Notes: generated from the sequence alone by a model not told the origin. A stretch of 64,000 bases of DNA from Poseidonocella sp. HB161398 (GCF_005870025.1 NZ_VATA01000002.1:186001-250000); one strand, 5' to 3'. Shown: positions 25,114-35,419, counted from the stretch's first letter. A program made the numbers and translations.

Positions 25114-26634
25114 TCATTTCCGCCAGAAATTCGGGTTGAAAAGCGCGATGATGGCCAGGGTTTCCAGCCGCCCCAGCGCCATGGCCGCGGCCAGAACGAC
25201 CTTGGTCGCCTCGGGCAGCGCGCCGGTCTCGATCGGCGGCATGATCGCAACGTCGGTAAGCTGTCCGGTATTCGAGATCGCCGCCAGCGTCAGCACGGTC
25301 GCGCTTTCGAAGGACTGGCCGATCAGGCACAGCACCATGGTCACGAAGGTGATCGAAAGCGCGGTGAGCATGAAGAAGAGCCAGGCCATGAAGGCCGCCT
25401 GGCTGCCGATCAGCCGCTGCCGCGAGCCGACGCCGCCCACCGAGGAGGGATGGACCAGCCGGGTGAATTCCTGCTGGCCGTGCTTGTAGAGCACGTAGAT
25501 CCGCAGGAGCTTCACGCCCCCCGCCGAGGTCGCCACCCCGCCGCCGATCAGCGCCAGCCCCATCAGCACCATGCCGGGCGTCGAGAGGCCGGACCACAGC
25601 CGGGCGATCTCCCATTCCTCGGACACGAAGCCGGTCGTCGTCAGGAAGGAGGCGGAGGTGAAGACCGCGCCCCAGACCGCGCGGGGAATCAGCCCGATGC
25701 CGAAGGTCTCGGCAGTTTCGACCAGCACGTACCAGTGGCGGATGAAGAGCACGGCCGTCACCAGCGCCACCGCCCCGGCCGCCACCTGGATCTCGGGCTC
25801 CTGCCAGAGCCAGCGGCGCCCCATCGCGGGCAGGTCGCGCGAGAAGCTGCGGCGGCTGACGGCGAAGATCAGGAAGGCGAAGATCACCATCTCGGCGGGA
25901 AGGCCGCCCTCGCCGCCCGTCAGCCCGCCCACCGGCGAGATGCCGGAGGTCGAGAGCACCGCCATCGCATGGCAGAGCCCGATGAAGGGCGTCTCGCCCA
26001 CCACCATCAGCAGGATCCACAGCGCGAAGGTCAGCCCGGCATAGACCCAGACCAGCGTGGCGAAGGCGCGGTAGACCCGGCGCGGCGGGCTGATCGCCTT
26101 CTGGCCCATCCACTGCACCTGGCGGCGGATCTCGCGGTTGCGGGGCAGGATCAGCTCGAAGCCGCCGATCCTCAGCGGCGCCAGGATGGCGATGGCCGCG
26201 ACCCAGATCAGGAGCCCGCCCAGCCAGGCGACCTCGGCCCGCCACAGGTGGATCGGCCGGCTCCAGGTCAGCGGCGCGGGCTCCATCGTCATGCCGGTCG
26301 TGGTCGCGGCCGAGACCATTTCCAGGTAGCCGTCGAGCCAGGAGAGCCCCTCCACCGCCTCGACCAGCGGCCAGGCGAGGATCAGCGGCAGCAGCGTGAA
26401 GGCGCCCAGAAGCGCCAGCAGCTGTCCGCGCGCGGGCTTGGTGGCCGGCATGTTGTTCATCGCCAGCCCGACCATCACCGTGACGCTGAAGACCAGCACC
26501 GCGCCGTAGAGGAAGGGCCGCCCGGTCGCGAAATCCCCGTCGGTCGCCGCCAGCAGCGCCACCGGCAGCATGGCGAGCGCGGAGATGCAGGTGAACCACA
26601 GGAAGAGCGGCACCCGCTCCCAGTTCACGCCCAT
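25114..26634 (-). CDS. trkH: Trk potassium uptake protein TrkH (membrane subunit)
   Basis: This K+-translocating subunit lies in the inner membrane. The 506 residues show repeated hydrophobic segments arranged as M-P-M units. The first selectivity-filter-like loop is MVSAATTTGMTM (about 106-117), and later loops include AVLSTSGISPVGG and ASFLTTTGFVSEE, each with the filter glycine. It follows trkA with a 1-bp gap, so the regulator and pore are made together. Works with TrkA in K+ homeostasis and turgor control. Confidence 0.95.
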   Translation of the reverse strand: MGVNWERVPLFLWFTCISALAMLPVALLAATDGDFATGRPFLYGAVLVFSVTVMVGLAMNNMPATKPARGQLLALLGAFTLLPLILAWPLVEAVEGLSWLDGYLEMVSAATTTGMTMEPAPLTWSRPIHLWRAEVAWLGGLLIWVAAIAILAPLRIGGFELILPRNREIRRQVQWMGQKAISPPRRVYRAFATLVWVYAGLTFALWILLMVVGETPFIGLCHAMAVLSTSGISPVGGLTGGEGGLPAEMVIFAFLIFAVSRRSFSRDLPAMGRRWLWQEPEIQVAAGAVALVTAVLFIRHWYVLVETAETFGIGLIPRAVWGAVFTSASFLTTTGFVSEEWEIARLWSGLSTPGMVLMGLALIGGGVATSAGGVKLLRIYVLYKHGQQEFTRLVHPSSVGGVGSRQRLIGSQAAFMAWLFFMLTALSITFVTMVLCLIGQSFESATVLTLAAISNTGQLTDVAIMPPIETGALPEATKVVLAAAMALGRLETLAIIALFNPNFWRK

Positions 26635-26635
26635 G

Positions 26636-28012
26636 TCAGAAGAAGTCGATGGAGACCTGCAGCAGGCGCTCCACCTCCGGGATGTCCGCGGTCAGCGCGA
26701 AGAGCGAGATCACGTCGCCCTCTTCGAGCCGGGTGTCGCCCTTCGGGATGACGACCTTCTTGCCCTTCAGCACGGCGCCGACCAGCACGCCCTCGGGGAA
26801 GGGAATCTCGCGGATCACGTTGCCCGCGATCGGCGAGGTGGACAGCACCTGCGCCTCGATGATCTCGGCCTCGGCATCGCCGATCGAGTAGACGCCGCTG
26901 ACCCGGCCGTGGCGGACATGGCGCAGGATCGAGGAGACCGTGGTCGAGCGCGGGTTGATATAGGCATCGATATTGAGCGGTCCCATCAGCGGCAGCAGCG
27001 AGGGGTCGTTGATCAGGCTGATCGCCATCGGGCAGCCCTTGGCCTTGGCGCGCACCGCCGCCAACAGGTTGACCTTGTCGTCGTCGGTGACGGTCAGGAT
27101 CGCGTCGGCGCGGTCGATCCCGGCCTCCTCCAGCAGATCCGCGTCAAGCCCGTCGCCATTGAGCACGATGGTCCGCTCCAGCGCATCGGCGGCGCGCTCG
27201 GCGATGGCACGGCTGTGCTCGATCATGCGGACGCGGACGCGGCGGGCCTGCTTCTCCAGCTGCCGTGCCACGGCGAGCCCGACATTGCCGCCGCCGACGA
27301 TGATCACGCGCTCCTGCTTGGGGTTGGTCTTGCCGAAGATCTCCATCGTCCGCTCGGCATCGTCGACATGGGCGAAGACGTAGATCTCGTCGCCCGCGAA
27401 CAGCATGTCGCCGGGATCGGGCGCGAAGAGCGTGCTCTCGCGGCGCACCCCCACCACGACCGCGCGCAGCGTCGAGAAAAGGTCGGTGAGCTGGCGCAGC
27501 GGCGTGTCGAGCACCGGGCAGTCCTCGCCGAGCGCGATGCCCAGCAGCTGCGCGCGCCCGCCGAGGAATTGCTCCGTGTCGAAGGCCATCGGCACCGCCA
27601 GGCGCGACAGCGCGGCCTCGGCCACCTCGCGCTCGGGGCTGATCACCACGTCGATCGGCAGGTGGTCGCGGCGGTAGAGCTCCGAGTAGATTGCGTCGAG
27701 ATAGCTCTGCGCGCGCAGCCGGGCGATCTTGCGCGGCACGGCGAAGACCGAATGGGCCACCTGGCAGGTGACCATGTTGACCTCGTCCGAATGCGTCGCG
27801 GCGATGATCATGTCGGCATCGCGCGCCCCGGCCCGGGCCAGCACGTCCGGATAGGAGGCGAAGCCCGCGATCCCCTGGACATCGAGGTTGTCGGTCGCAC
27901 GGCGCACCAGTTCGGGATTGTTGTCCACGACGGTGACGTCGTTGCGCTCGACCGACAGGTGCCGCGCGATCTGCCAGCCGACCTGGCCCGCGCCGCAGAT
28001 GATGACTTTCAT
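26636..28012 (-). CDS. trkA: Trk potassium transporter regulator TrkA
   Basis: A 458-residue cytoplasmic NAD(H)-binding regulator of TrkH. It contains two RCK units. The first Rossmann motif is ICGAGQVGWQIARHL (5-19) and the second IIVGGGNVGLAVARQLE (about 235-251), each followed by a TrkA-C domain (LLGIALGEDCPVLDTPLRQL, and the final VLKGKKVVIPKGDTRLEEGDV). Full length. It lies 54 bp after ntrX and directly before trkH, as in other Rhodobacterales. Confidence 0.96.
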   Translation of the reverse strand: MKVIICGAGQVGWQIARHLSVERNDVTVVDNNPELVRRATDNLDVQGIAGFASYPDVLARAGARDADMIIAATHSDEVNMVTCQVAHSVFAVPRKIARLRAQSYLDAIYSELYRRDHLPIDVVISPEREVAEAALSRLAVPMAFDTEQFLGGRAQLLGIALGEDCPVLDTPLRQLTDLFSTLRAVVVGVRRESTLFAPDPGDMLFAGDEIYVFAHVDDAERTMEIFGKTNPKQERVIIVGGGNVGLAVARQLEKQARRVRVRMIEHSRAIAERAADALERTIVLNGDGLDADLLEEAGIDRADAILTVTDDDKVNLLAAVRAKAKGCPMAISLINDPSLLPLMGPLNIDAYINPRSTTVSSILRHVRHGRVSGVYSIGDAEAEIIEAQVLSTSPIAGNVIREIPFPEGVLVGAVLKGKKVVIPKGDTRLEEGDVISLFALTADIPEVERLLQVSIDFF

Positions 28013-28066
28013 GCCGCGTCCTTCATGAAGCTCCGGCCCCGTCCTGACACGGAGCGGGGACCGGGG

Positions 28067-29482
28067 TCAATTCTCGCCGCTATCGGCAAACGCGGCGATG
28101 CGCGCGCCCGACTTGGCCGAGGTGACCACGCCGAGCGATTTCAGCTTCCTGTGCAGCGCCGAGCGCTCCATCCCGACGAAATTCGCGGTGCGGGAGATGT
28201 TGCCGCCGAAGCGGTTGATCTGGGTCAGCAGGTATTCGCGCTCGAAGAGCTCGCGCGCGTCGCGCAGCGGCAGATGGGCGATGGCGTTCGACAGGATCAG
28301 CCGCTCCTCCTCGCCTGCCCCGCCCTGGGTGCCGTCGGGACCGGGCAGCTCGCCCGGCTCGATCGGGCCCTTCTCGGTGCCGAGGATCAGGATCCGCTCG
28401 ATCATGTTCCGGAGCTGGCGGACATTGCCCGGCCAGCTCATCGTCTGGACCAGCGCCGCGGCGTCGTCGCTGAGCTCGCGCGCGGGCAGCCCCTCGGTCT
28501 GGTGGAAGAGCCCGGCGAAATGGCGGGCGAGCTCGGGGATGTCGCTGCGCCGTTCCTCCAGCGCGGGGACATGGACCGGCACGACATTCAGCCGGTGGTA
28601 GAGCTCCTCGCGGAAGCGCCCGGCCGCGATCTCGCGCTGCAGGTCGCGCGCGGTCGCCGAGATGATGCGCACATCGACATTGATCTGCGCCGAGCCGCCC
28701 ACCCGCTGGAAGCGCTGGTCGACCAGAACGCGCAGCAGCTTGCCCTGGGTCTCGTGCGACAGATCCGCGACCTCGTCGAGATAGAGCGTGCCCTCGTCCG
28801 CCTGCTCCAGCAGCCCCGGCTCGACCTGCTGGCCCGCGGATTCCCGCCCGAAGAGCGCCGCCTCCAGCCGGTCGGCCTCGATCGAGGCGCAGTTCATGGT
28901 GACGAAGCTGGCGCCCGCGCGCGGGCTGTTGCGGTGGATGTAGCGCGCGGCGGTCTCCTTGCCCGAGCCCGGCGCGCCCATCAGCATCACCCGCCCGTTC
29001 GACCGCGTCACCTTGTCGAGCTGGCTGCGAAAGGAGCGGAAGACCGAGGAGGATCCGACCAGCTCGGTCGGGGTCGCCTCAGCGCGGCGCAGCTCGGAAT
29101 TCTCGCGCCGCAGCCGCGAGGTCTCCATCGCGCGGCGGATCACCACCAGCAGCTGGTCGATATTGAAGGGCTTCTCGATGAAGTCATAGGCGCCCTGCTT
29201 GATGGCCGCGACCGCGATCTCGATATTGCCATGGCCCGAGATGATGACCACGGGCACTTCCGGCGTCTCGCGCTTGACCTTGGTCAGGATGTCGATCCCG
29301 TCCATGTCGCTGTCCTTCAGCCAGATGTCGAGGATCATCAGCGCCGGCAGCTGCTCGGCCAGCGCGGCCACGCAGCTATCCGAGCTGCCGACCCGCCTTG
29401 TGGCGAAGCCCTCGTCCTCCAGGATGTCTCCGATCAGTTCCCGGATATCCCGTTCGTCGTCTACAATCAGAATGTCGCTCAT
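28067..29482 (-). CDS. ntrX: Response regulator NtrX
   Basis: NtrX is the DNA-binding partner of NtrY, controlling nitrogen, redox and cell-envelope genes in alphaproteobacteria. The 471 residues contain a receiver domain (VDDERDIREL; phospho-acceptor Asp52 in ILDIWLKDSDM; Lys in IEKPFN), an AAA+ domain with Walker A GAPGSGKETAAR and Walker B TLYLDEVADL, and a Fis-type HTH (NISRTANFVGMERSALHRKL). The position of the sigma-54-contacting GAFTGA loop reads ALFGRESAGQQVEPG, so the motif is missing. ATG 29482 begins the receiver fold; the 11 extra residues upstream are not conserved. Confidence 0.96.
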   Translation of the reverse strand: MSDILIVDDERDIRELIGDILEDEGFATRRVGSSDSCVAALAEQLPALMILDIWLKDSDMDGIDILTKVKRETPEVPVVIISGHGNIEIAVAAIKQGAYDFIEKPFNIDQLLVVIRRAMETSRLRRENSELRRAEATPTELVGSSSVFRSFRSQLDKVTRSNGRVMLMGAPGSGKETAARYIHRNSPRAGASFVTMNCASIEADRLEAALFGRESAGQQVEPGLLEQADEGTLYLDEVADLSHETQGKLLRVLVDQRFQRVGGSAQINVDVRIISATARDLQREIAAGRFREELYHRLNVVPVHVPALEERRSDIPELARHFAGLFHQTEGLPARELSDDAAALVQTMSWPGNVRQLRNMIERILILGTEKGPIEPGELPGPDGTQGGAGEEERLILSNAIAHLPLRDARELFEREYLLTQINRFGGNISRTANFVGMERSALHRKLKSLGVVTSAKSGARIAAFADSGEN

Positions 29483-29498
29483 GCCTCGATCCTTCTTG

Positions 29499-31745
29499 TC
29501 ATTCAGCCGCGGCATCGGGCATGCGTTCGGACCACAGCGGCAGGCGCATCACCACGCGCGCCCCCCGGTGCCCGTCGGGCCCGAAGGGCTCCGCATCCTC
29601 CAGCCGAAGCTCGCCGTCATGTTCTTCGACGATCTTCTTCACGATGGCGAGGCCAAGCCCCGTCCCTTTTTCCCGCGTGGTCACATAGGGCTCGAAGAGC
29701 CGCGAGCGGTCCTCGGGGAATCCCGGTCCATTATCCTCGATCGCCACCTCGGCCATGCCGCCCGGCGCGCCCGGCAGCAGCGAGACCCGCACCTCGCGGC
29801 GGAACTCCTCGCCGGTTTCCGCACGGGTTTCGGTCGCCTCGATGGCGTTCTTGATCAGGTTGGTCAGCCCCTGCGAGATCAGCGTCTTGTCGATATCGCC
29901 CCAGACCGGCCCCTCGGGCAGGTCGGCGCTGAGCCGCACGCCGGGACTGCCGGCCTTCTGCAGCATCACCGACTCGCGGACCAGCCCGGCCAGATCCTGC
30001 CGCGTGGCATTCGGCTCGGGCATGCGGGCGAATTTCGAGAACTCGTCGACGATCCGGCGCAGATCCTCTGTCTGGCGCACGATCACGTCGGTCAGCGCGC
30101 CCAACTTCTCGGGCTCGGCCACCTCGCGCGAGAATTTCCGCTTCACCCGCTCGGCCGAGAGCTGGATCGGGGTCAGCGGGTTCTTGATCTCGTGCGCGAT
30201 GCGGCGGGCGACGTCGCCCCAGGCGGCGGTGCGCTGCGCGGTGACCAGCTCGGTCACGTCGTCGAAGGCGACCACGAAGCCCTCGGACTTGCCCGCGCCG
30301 CTGCGCCGCTCGCCCATCCGCACCAGCACGCTTTCCATCGCGCCATGGCGGCGCAGCTTCAGCTCCTGCTGGACATGCTCCCGGCGGCCGTTGCGCAGGG
30401 TCTCGAGCAGCTCGGCGAATTCCGGCACCAGCTCGCCCAGCTCCTGGCCCGCGGGCACGAAGCCCTCGAGGTCCAGCATCGCCCGGCCAGAGCGGTTGAC
30501 GAATTCCACCCGCCCCTCTGCGTCGAGGCCGATCACCCCGGCCGTCACCGAGCCCAGCACGGAATCGAACAGCCGCCGCTGCGCCTCGGATTCGGCGGCG
30601 CCCTGCACCAGGCTCTCGCGCTGCGCCTTGAGCTGGCCGGTCATCTGGTTGAAGATCCGCCCCAGCATGGCGATCTCGTCATCGCCCTTCTCCTCGCGCA
30701 CCTTCACGTTCAGGTCGCCATGGCCGACGCGCTGCGCGGCCGAGGTCAGGCGGCCCACCGGCCGCGCCAGGCGCTCGGCGAACCACAGGCCCAGCCAGAT
30801 CGAGGCGAGGATCAGCACCAGCGCGAAGCCGAGATAGATCAGGCCGAATTCGAACAGCAGCCGCCCCCGCTCGGATTCGAGCTGGTTGTAGAGCCGCACG
30901 GTCGCCTGGGTGTCGTCGAGCAGGGTCAGGATCTTGCCGTCCACGATCCGCGAGACATAGAGATAGCGGTCGACGAAGGCGTCGAGCCGGATCAGCGCGC
31001 GGTACTCGTTCTGCTCCAGATCCTCGATGATGACCGTCTCGCCGTTGCGGGCGCGCGCCAGGTCGTCCTCGGAGGGCGGTTCGTAGTTGAACAGGTAGGA
31101 ACGGTCGCCGCGGGCGCGGATCTCGCCGCCGCCATCGATGACATAGGCCTCTTTCAGCCCGCGCTGGATCGCGCTCTGGGCCTGGCCCAGCACCTGGCGG
31201 ACATCGCCGTCGGACATCAGCACGGTCTGCTGGCGCTGGCGGTTGAGGAAATCGGCCACGGCCCTGGCATCGGTGGCCAGCCCGTCGCGGTGCTCCTGCT
31301 CGTAGGCCTCGGCCGCGGCGAGCGAGCTGCCCACCACTTGCCGCACCCGGTCGGAGAACCAGCCTTCGAGCCCGACATTCAGCGTCAGGCCGGCGAAGAC
31401 GGCAACCAGCACGGTCGGCCCCAGCGCCACCAGCGCGAAGACCCCGGTCAGCCGCAGGTGCAGCCGCGATCCGGCGGATTTCGCCCGCCGCGCCGCCACC
31501 ATCTGGGCGATGCGGCGCAGCACCAGCGTCGCGACGAAGAGCACGTAGACCAGATCGGCCAGCAGCACGAGCCGCAGCGACATGGAATTCGCGCTCTGGT
31601 CCAGCGGCCCCAGCACCAGGTAGGTGGCCACCGTCATCACCGGACCCAGGAGCACCAGCCCCAGGGTCGCGGCATTCGACATGCGTCTCCGCTCTAGCCG
31701 GAGGATCAGTTCGCGCCAGAAAGGCTGACGCAGTTTGGCTCGCAT
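29499..31745 (-). CDS. ntrY: Sensor histidine kinase NtrY
   Basis: A 748-residue membrane sensor for NtrX. Two to three N-terminal hydrophobic segments (LGLVLLGPVMTVATYLVL, LVLLADLVYVLFVATLVL, FALVALGPTVLVAVFAGL) are followed by a large periplasmic region, a further helix near 285-310, HAMP (RLTSAAQRVGHGDLNVKV), PAS, the dimerisation helix with the phospho-acceptor histidine in [15 protein letters not shown], and the HATPase boxes (LIKNAIEA, DNGPGFP, GTGLGLAIVKKI). ATG 31682, preceded by GGAGACGC, is an alternative start that would shorten it by 21 residues. Gaps: 70 bp from ntrC and 16 bp to ntrX. Confidence 0.95.
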   Translation of the reverse strand: MRAKLRQPFWRELILRLERRRMSNAATLGLVLLGPVMTVATYLVLGPLDQSANSMSLRLVLLADLVYVLFVATLVLRRIAQMVAARRAKSAGSRLHLRLTGVFALVALGPTVLVAVFAGLTLNVGLEGWFSDRVRQVVGSSLAAAEAYEQEHRDGLATDARAVADFLNRQRQQTVLMSDGDVRQVLGQAQSAIQRGLKEAYVIDGGGEIRARGDRSYLFNYEPPSEDDLARARNGETVIIEDLEQNEYRALIRLDAFVDRYLYVSRIVDGKILTLLDDTQATVRLYNQLESERGRLLFEFGLIYLGFALVLILASIWLGLWFAERLARPVGRLTSAAQRVGHGDLNVKVREEKGDDEIAMLGRIFNQMTGQLKAQRESLVQGAAESEAQRRLFDSVLGSVTAGVIGLDAEGRVEFVNRSGRAMLDLEGFVPAGQELGELVPEFAELLETLRNGRREHVQQELKLRRHGAMESVLVRMGERRSGAGKSEGFVVAFDDVTELVTAQRTAAWGDVARRIAHEIKNPLTPIQLSAERVKRKFSREVAEPEKLGALTDVIVRQTEDLRRIVDEFSKFARMPEPNATRQDLAGLVRESVMLQKAGSPGVRLSADLPEGPVWGDIDKTLISQGLTNLIKNAIEATETRAETGEEFRREVRVSLLPGAPGGMAEVAIEDNGPGFPEDRSRLFEPYVTTREKGTGLGLAIVKKIVEEHDGELRLEDAEPFGPDGHRGARVVMRLPLWSERMPDAAAE

Positions 31746-31815
31746 TCAGTTCACCCGACACCCACCTCGGGCGCGATTCCGTCTATTGCGGCTTTCGCGC
31801 CACGCTGTGGCAGGT

Positions 31816-33180
31816 TTACATCAACTTGCGCCGGCGTGTCACCCGAATATCGAGATCGGTGATCTTTTTACGCAAGGTATTGCGGTTGATCCCGAGAAGA
31901 TCGGCACATTTGGCCTGGTTGCCGCCCGTCGCATCCAGCGCGATCTCGATCAGCGGCAGCTCCACCTCGCGCAGGATCCGCTGGTAGAGCCCCGGCGGCG
32001 GCAGCACGCCGCCATGCAGGTCGAAATAGCGCCGCAGGTGCTTCGCGACCGAGGAGGACAGCTTCTCGCCGTCGCCGCGGCCCGAGAGCGGCTCCATCGC
32101 CGGCTGGTTGCCGAGGATCTGGTCGACCTCGGCGCGGGTGATGTCCTCTTCGCCCGCGGTGATGACCAGGCGGCGGATGGTGTTCTCCAGCTGCCGCACG
32201 TTGCCGGGCCAGCTATAGGCGCGGATCATCTCCATTGCGTCGGGCGTGAAGCGGCGGACCGGGCCGCCGTCGCGCTCGGAGCGGGTCAGGAAATGCTCGG
32301 CCAGAAGCGGAATGTCGTCGACCCGCTCGCGCAGGCTGGGCACCGCGATGGTGACGCCGCCGAGCCGGTAGAACAGGTCCTGGCGGAACCGCCCTTCGTC
32401 CATCTTCGAGGCCAGGTCCCCCTGGGACGAGGCCAGCACCCGGGGCGCCGGATCGCCGAACCCGTCGAGCATGCGGACGATGCGGGCCTGCGCCTCGTCA
32501 TCGAAATCGCCCACCTCGTCGAACAGGATCGAACCGCCGCGGGCGCGCGCGATGATCTGCGCCGGACCGTCCATCGAGGCCAGATCCGAGGCCGAGACCA
32601 CCACGAAGGGCATGGTGCGGCGGTCGGAGAAATCGTGGATCGCCCGCGCGATCAGCGACTTGCCGGTGCCGGATTCGCCGGTGATCAGAACCGGCAGCTC
32701 GGAATTCATCACCCGCGCGACCAGGCGGTAGAGCGCCTGCATGCCCGGGGTGCGGCCGACCAGCGGCAGATCGCCCGTGGCCTGCTCGCTTTCCTTCCTG
32801 GGCTGCGGCGCGCGGCGCTTGACCTCCAGCGCCTTGCCCGCGCGCTTCATCAGATCCGGCAGGTCGAAGGGCTTGGGCAGGTAGTCGAAGGCATCCGCCT
32901 CGGCTGCCTGGATCGCCGTCATGATCGTGTTCTGCGCCGAGATCACGATCACCGGCAGGCCGGGCCGGTACTCGGCAATCTTCGGCAGCGCGTCCAGCCC
33001 GTTTCCGTCGGGCATCATCACGTCCGAAATCACCAGGTCGCCCTTGCCCTCCTCGACCCAGCGCAGAAGCGTCATCAGCGATGAGGTGGCATGGACCTTG
33101 CAGCCCGCGCGGGTCAGCGCCTGGGTCAGCACCGTCCGGATCGTCCGGTCGTCATCTGCAACAAGAACGGTCCCGTCCAT
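31816..33180 (-). CDS. ntrC: Nitrogen regulation protein NtrC (lacking GAFTGA)
   Basis: NtrC activates nitrogen-limitation genes when phosphorylated by NtrB. The receiver domain carries Asp53 ([12 protein letters not shown]) and KPFD, the AAA+ domain Walker [16 protein letters not shown] and Walker [10 protein letters not shown], and the C-terminus a Fis-type HTH ([20 protein letters not shown]). Between the two nucleotide motifs the sequence runs [21 protein letters not shown], shorter than normal and without GAFTGA. R. capsulatus NtrC has the same deletion and is known to work with sigma-70 polymerase, so the same is expected here. Its ATG overlaps the ntrB stop by 1 bp. Confidence 0.96.
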   Translation of the reverse strand: MDGTVLVADDDRTIRTVLTQALTRAGCKVHATSSLMTLLRWVEEGKGDLVISDVMMPDGNGLDALPKIAEYRPGLPVIVISAQNTIMTAIQAAEADAFDYLPKPFDLPDLMKRAGKALEVKRRAPQPRKESEQATGDLPLVGRTPGMQALYRLVARVMNSELPVLITGESGTGKSLIARAIHDFSDRRTMPFVVVSASDLASMDGPAQIIARARGGSILFDEVGDFDDEAQARIVRMLDGFGDPAPRVLASSQGDLASKMDEGRFRQDLFYRLGGVTIAVPSLRERVDDIPLLAEHFLTRSERDGGPVRRFTPDAMEMIRAYSWPGNVRQLENTIRRLVITAGEEDITRAEVDQILGNQPAMEPLSGRGDGEKLSSSVAKHLRRYFDLHGGVLPPPGLYQRILREVELPLIEIALDATGGNQAKCADLLGINRNTLRKKITDLDIRVTRRRKLM

Positions 33181-34256
33181 CAGTCAATCTCCGTGTTCTT
33201 GGGCGCAACGGGAAGCGAGATGCGGAAGACCGTGCGTCCCGGCACGCTCTCCACCCCGATCCACCCGCCATGTTCCGAGACGATCTTCGACACCAGTGCC
33301 AGCCCCAGTCCAGTTCCGTTTTCACGGCCCGAGACGAAGGGATCGAAGATCGAATCCGCGATCTCGGGCTTCAGCCCGGGACCGTCATCGATGATTTCCA
33401 CCTGCAGCGGCAATGCGGCACCGGATCCATCGGTGCGCCGCAGCCGCAGGCTGAGCTCGTAGAAAGTGCGGATGCGGATCGTCCCCTCGCCGTCCGACGC
33501 CTCGGCGGCGTTCTTCAGGAGGTTGAGGAAGACCTGCAGCATCTGGTCGCCATCGACATAGGTCGCCGGCAGCGAGGGGTCGTATTCCTCGATGATCCGC
33601 ATATGCGCGGCAAAGCCCACCACGGCCGAGCGGCGCGCCCGGTCCAGCAGGTCATGCACATTGACCGGCTTCAGCTCGGGCGGACGCAGGTTGCCGAACT
33701 GCTCGACCTGCTCCAGGAGCTTCGCGATGCGCCGCGTCTCGGCGACGATCAGGTCGGTCATCTCCTGGTCCTCGCCCGAGAGGTTCATGCTCAGGAGCTG
33801 CGCCGCGCCGGTGATCCCCGCCAGCGGGTTCTTGATCTCGTGGGCCAGCATCTCGGCCATGCCGATTGCCGACTTGGCGGCGGATTTCACCGCATGGGCG
33901 CTTTCCATCCGGTCGGCGATCTGGCGCGGCTCCAGCAGCACCAGCACCATGTCCGGCGTGTCGATCAGCGGGCCGATCTGGATGTTGCACTGCACCGGAG
34001 GCCGGTTGCCGCCGCCGACATCGACATTGTTGATGAACAGCCCCGACTGGTCGCGGCGGACGCGGGCGAAGCTGTCCTCCAGCGGCGCGTCGATCATCAG
34101 CTTGTCCCAGATCGGGAAGCCGATCAGCGCCTTGTCGGACATGTTGAGGAACGCCTCCGCCGTCGGCGTGATATCGGCGATCGTGTCGTCGGCGTTGAGA
34201 AGGAAAGCGGGAATGGGCAGCGAGGCCCAGAGCTGTTCGGTCCAGTCCGCGGTCAT
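33180..34256 (-). CDS. ntrB: Nitrogen regulation histidine kinase NtrB
   Basis: A 358-residue cytoplasmic kinase/phosphatase for NtrC, controlled by PII proteins. An N-terminal PAS domain ([20 protein letters not shown]) precedes the phospho-acceptor His139 in [17 protein letters not shown] and the ATP-binding boxes ([32 protein letters not shown]). No membrane segment. It overlaps dusB by 4 bp and ntrC by 1 bp, so translation is coupled along dusB-ntrB-ntrC. Confidence 0.96.
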   Translation of the reverse strand: MTADWTEQLWASLPIPAFLLNADDTIADITPTAEAFLNMSDKALIGFPIWDKLMIDAPLEDSFARVRRDQSGLFINNVDVGGGNRPPVQCNIQIGPLIDTPDMVLVLLEPRQIADRMESAHAVKSAAKSAIGMAEMLAHEIKNPLAGITGAAQLLSMNLSGEDQEMTDLIVAETRRIAKLLEQVEQFGNLRPPELKPVNVHDLLDRARRSAVVGFAAHMRIIEEYDPSLPATYVDGDQMLQVFLNLLKNAAEASDGEGTIRIRTFYELSLRLRRTDGSGAALPLQVEIIDDGPGLKPEIADSIFDPFVSGRENGTGLGLALVSKIVSEHGGWIGVESVPGRTVFRISLPVAPKNTEID

Positions 34257-35233
34257 GCCGCAAGAGCCTCCGTTTCAAGAAGGGCCCGCGGCAGGAGGCG
34301 ATGAACCTCGCCCGCCTCGCGGGAAGTCAGCACGGCGCGGCGGGTCGCGGGATCGGTCCCGGCCGCGTCCATGTACCAGCCCAGGTGCTTGCGCGCGACG
34401 CGCAGGCCAAGCTCGGGGCCGTAGAAGTCCAGCATGGCGCGGTGGTGATCTGCAACCATCTCCGCCAGCGCCTCGTTTTCGGGGATCTCGGGCATTGGCG
34501 CGCCGGTCAGCTCATGGGCGATTGCAGACAGCAACCACGGCCGGCCATAGGCGCCGCGGCCGATCATGACCCCCGCCGCGCCCGACAGGCGCAGCGCGTC
34601 GCGCGCGCTTTCGGCATCGGTGATGTCGCCATTGGCGATGACCGGCACCGAGACCGCCTCGACCACCTCGCGGATCGCCGCCCAGTCGGCGCGGCCCTTG
34701 TAGAACTGGCAGCGGGTGCGGCCATGGATCACGATCCGCTGCACCCCCGCCCCTTCGGCGCGGCGCGCCAGCTCCGCGGCGTTGAGCGTCGCGTCGTCCC
34801 AGCCGAGCCGCGTCTTCAGCGTGACCGGCACCTCGACCGCCCCGGCGACGGCCTCGATCAGCCGCAGCGCCAGGTCGAGGTCGCGCATCAGCGCCGAGCC
34901 CGAGAGCCCGCCCACGACCTTCTTGGCGGGGCAGCCCATGTTGATGTCGATGATCTGCGCGCCCTGCCCGGCGACGAAGCGGGCGGCCTCGGCCATCCAG
35001 TGCGGATCGCGCCCGGCCAGCTGCACCGCGGTACGGGTCTGGTCCAGCCCCAGCTCGGCGCGCTCGCGCACCCCCGGCTTCGCCTGGACGATCTCCTGGC
35101 TGGCCACCATCTCGCTCGTCACCAGATCCGCGCCGAATCCTGCAACGAGCTGCCGGAAGGGAAGATCGGTGATCCCCGCCATCGGGGCCAGTGAAACAGT
35201 TGGCGGAACCTGTCCCGCCAGAGGTTTAGTCAA
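34253..35233 (-). CDS. dusB: tRNA-dihydrouridine synthase B (NifR3)
   Basis: A 326-residue FMN enzyme reducing uridine 17 type positions in tRNA. The TIM barrel starts [16 protein letters not shown] (FMN binding). The catalytic Cys101 is in [11 protein letters not shown], followed by [27 protein letters not shown] and [10 protein letters not shown]. Historically called nifR3 because it heads the ntrBC operon in R. capsulatus, as it does here. Its start lies 186 bp from the divergent ispDF gene, and this gap must contain the operon promoter. Confidence 0.97.
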   Translation of the reverse strand: MTKPLAGQVPPTVSLAPMAGITDLPFRQLVAGFGADLVTSEMVASQEIVQAKPGVRERAELGLDQTRTAVQLAGRDPHWMAEAARFVAGQGAQIIDINMGCPAKKVVGGLSGSALMRDLDLALRLIEAVAGAVEVPVTLKTRLGWDDATLNAAELARRAEGAGVQRIVIHGRTRCQFYKGRADWAAIREVVEAVSVPVIANGDITDAESARDALRLSGAAGVMIGRGAYGRPWLLSAIAHELTGAPMPEIPENEALAEMVADHHRAMLDFYGPELGLRVARKHLGWYMDAAGTDPATRRAVLTSREAGEVHRLLPRALLETEALAA

Positions 35234-35327
35234 GTGCCTAATCCTTGCGCAGCTCTGCTTCGGAACTAAACGTGGGACAAATCCTGTGCAATCGCTGCCC
35301 GTGAAGAACTACGCATAAAATGCCATT

Positions 35328-35344
35328 TGCACAATTATTATGCA
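35328..35344. promoter_or_regulatory. AT-rich near-palindrome between dusB and ispDF
   Basis: TGCACAATTATTATGCA differs from a perfect 17-bp palindrome at only a few central positions and stands out in a GC-rich gap. It lies 95 bp upstream of the dusB start and 76 bp before ispDF. The TGCA ends recall NtrC-type half-sites (TGCAC), so autogenous control of dusB-ntrBC is possible. No clear promoter could be assigned in either direction. Confidence 0.35.
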
Positions 35345-35419
35345 CTTCTCCGCGGTAAACTGCATGGATTGTCAGCACCTCTCGCCCGGTCTATGCAGCC
35401 TCCTGCGAAGGAGGCCCCG

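Noticed and set aside
26570-29854. A 1094-codon plus-strand frame
   Set aside because: Antisense to trkA and ntrX; composition typical of shadow frames in GC-rich genomes.
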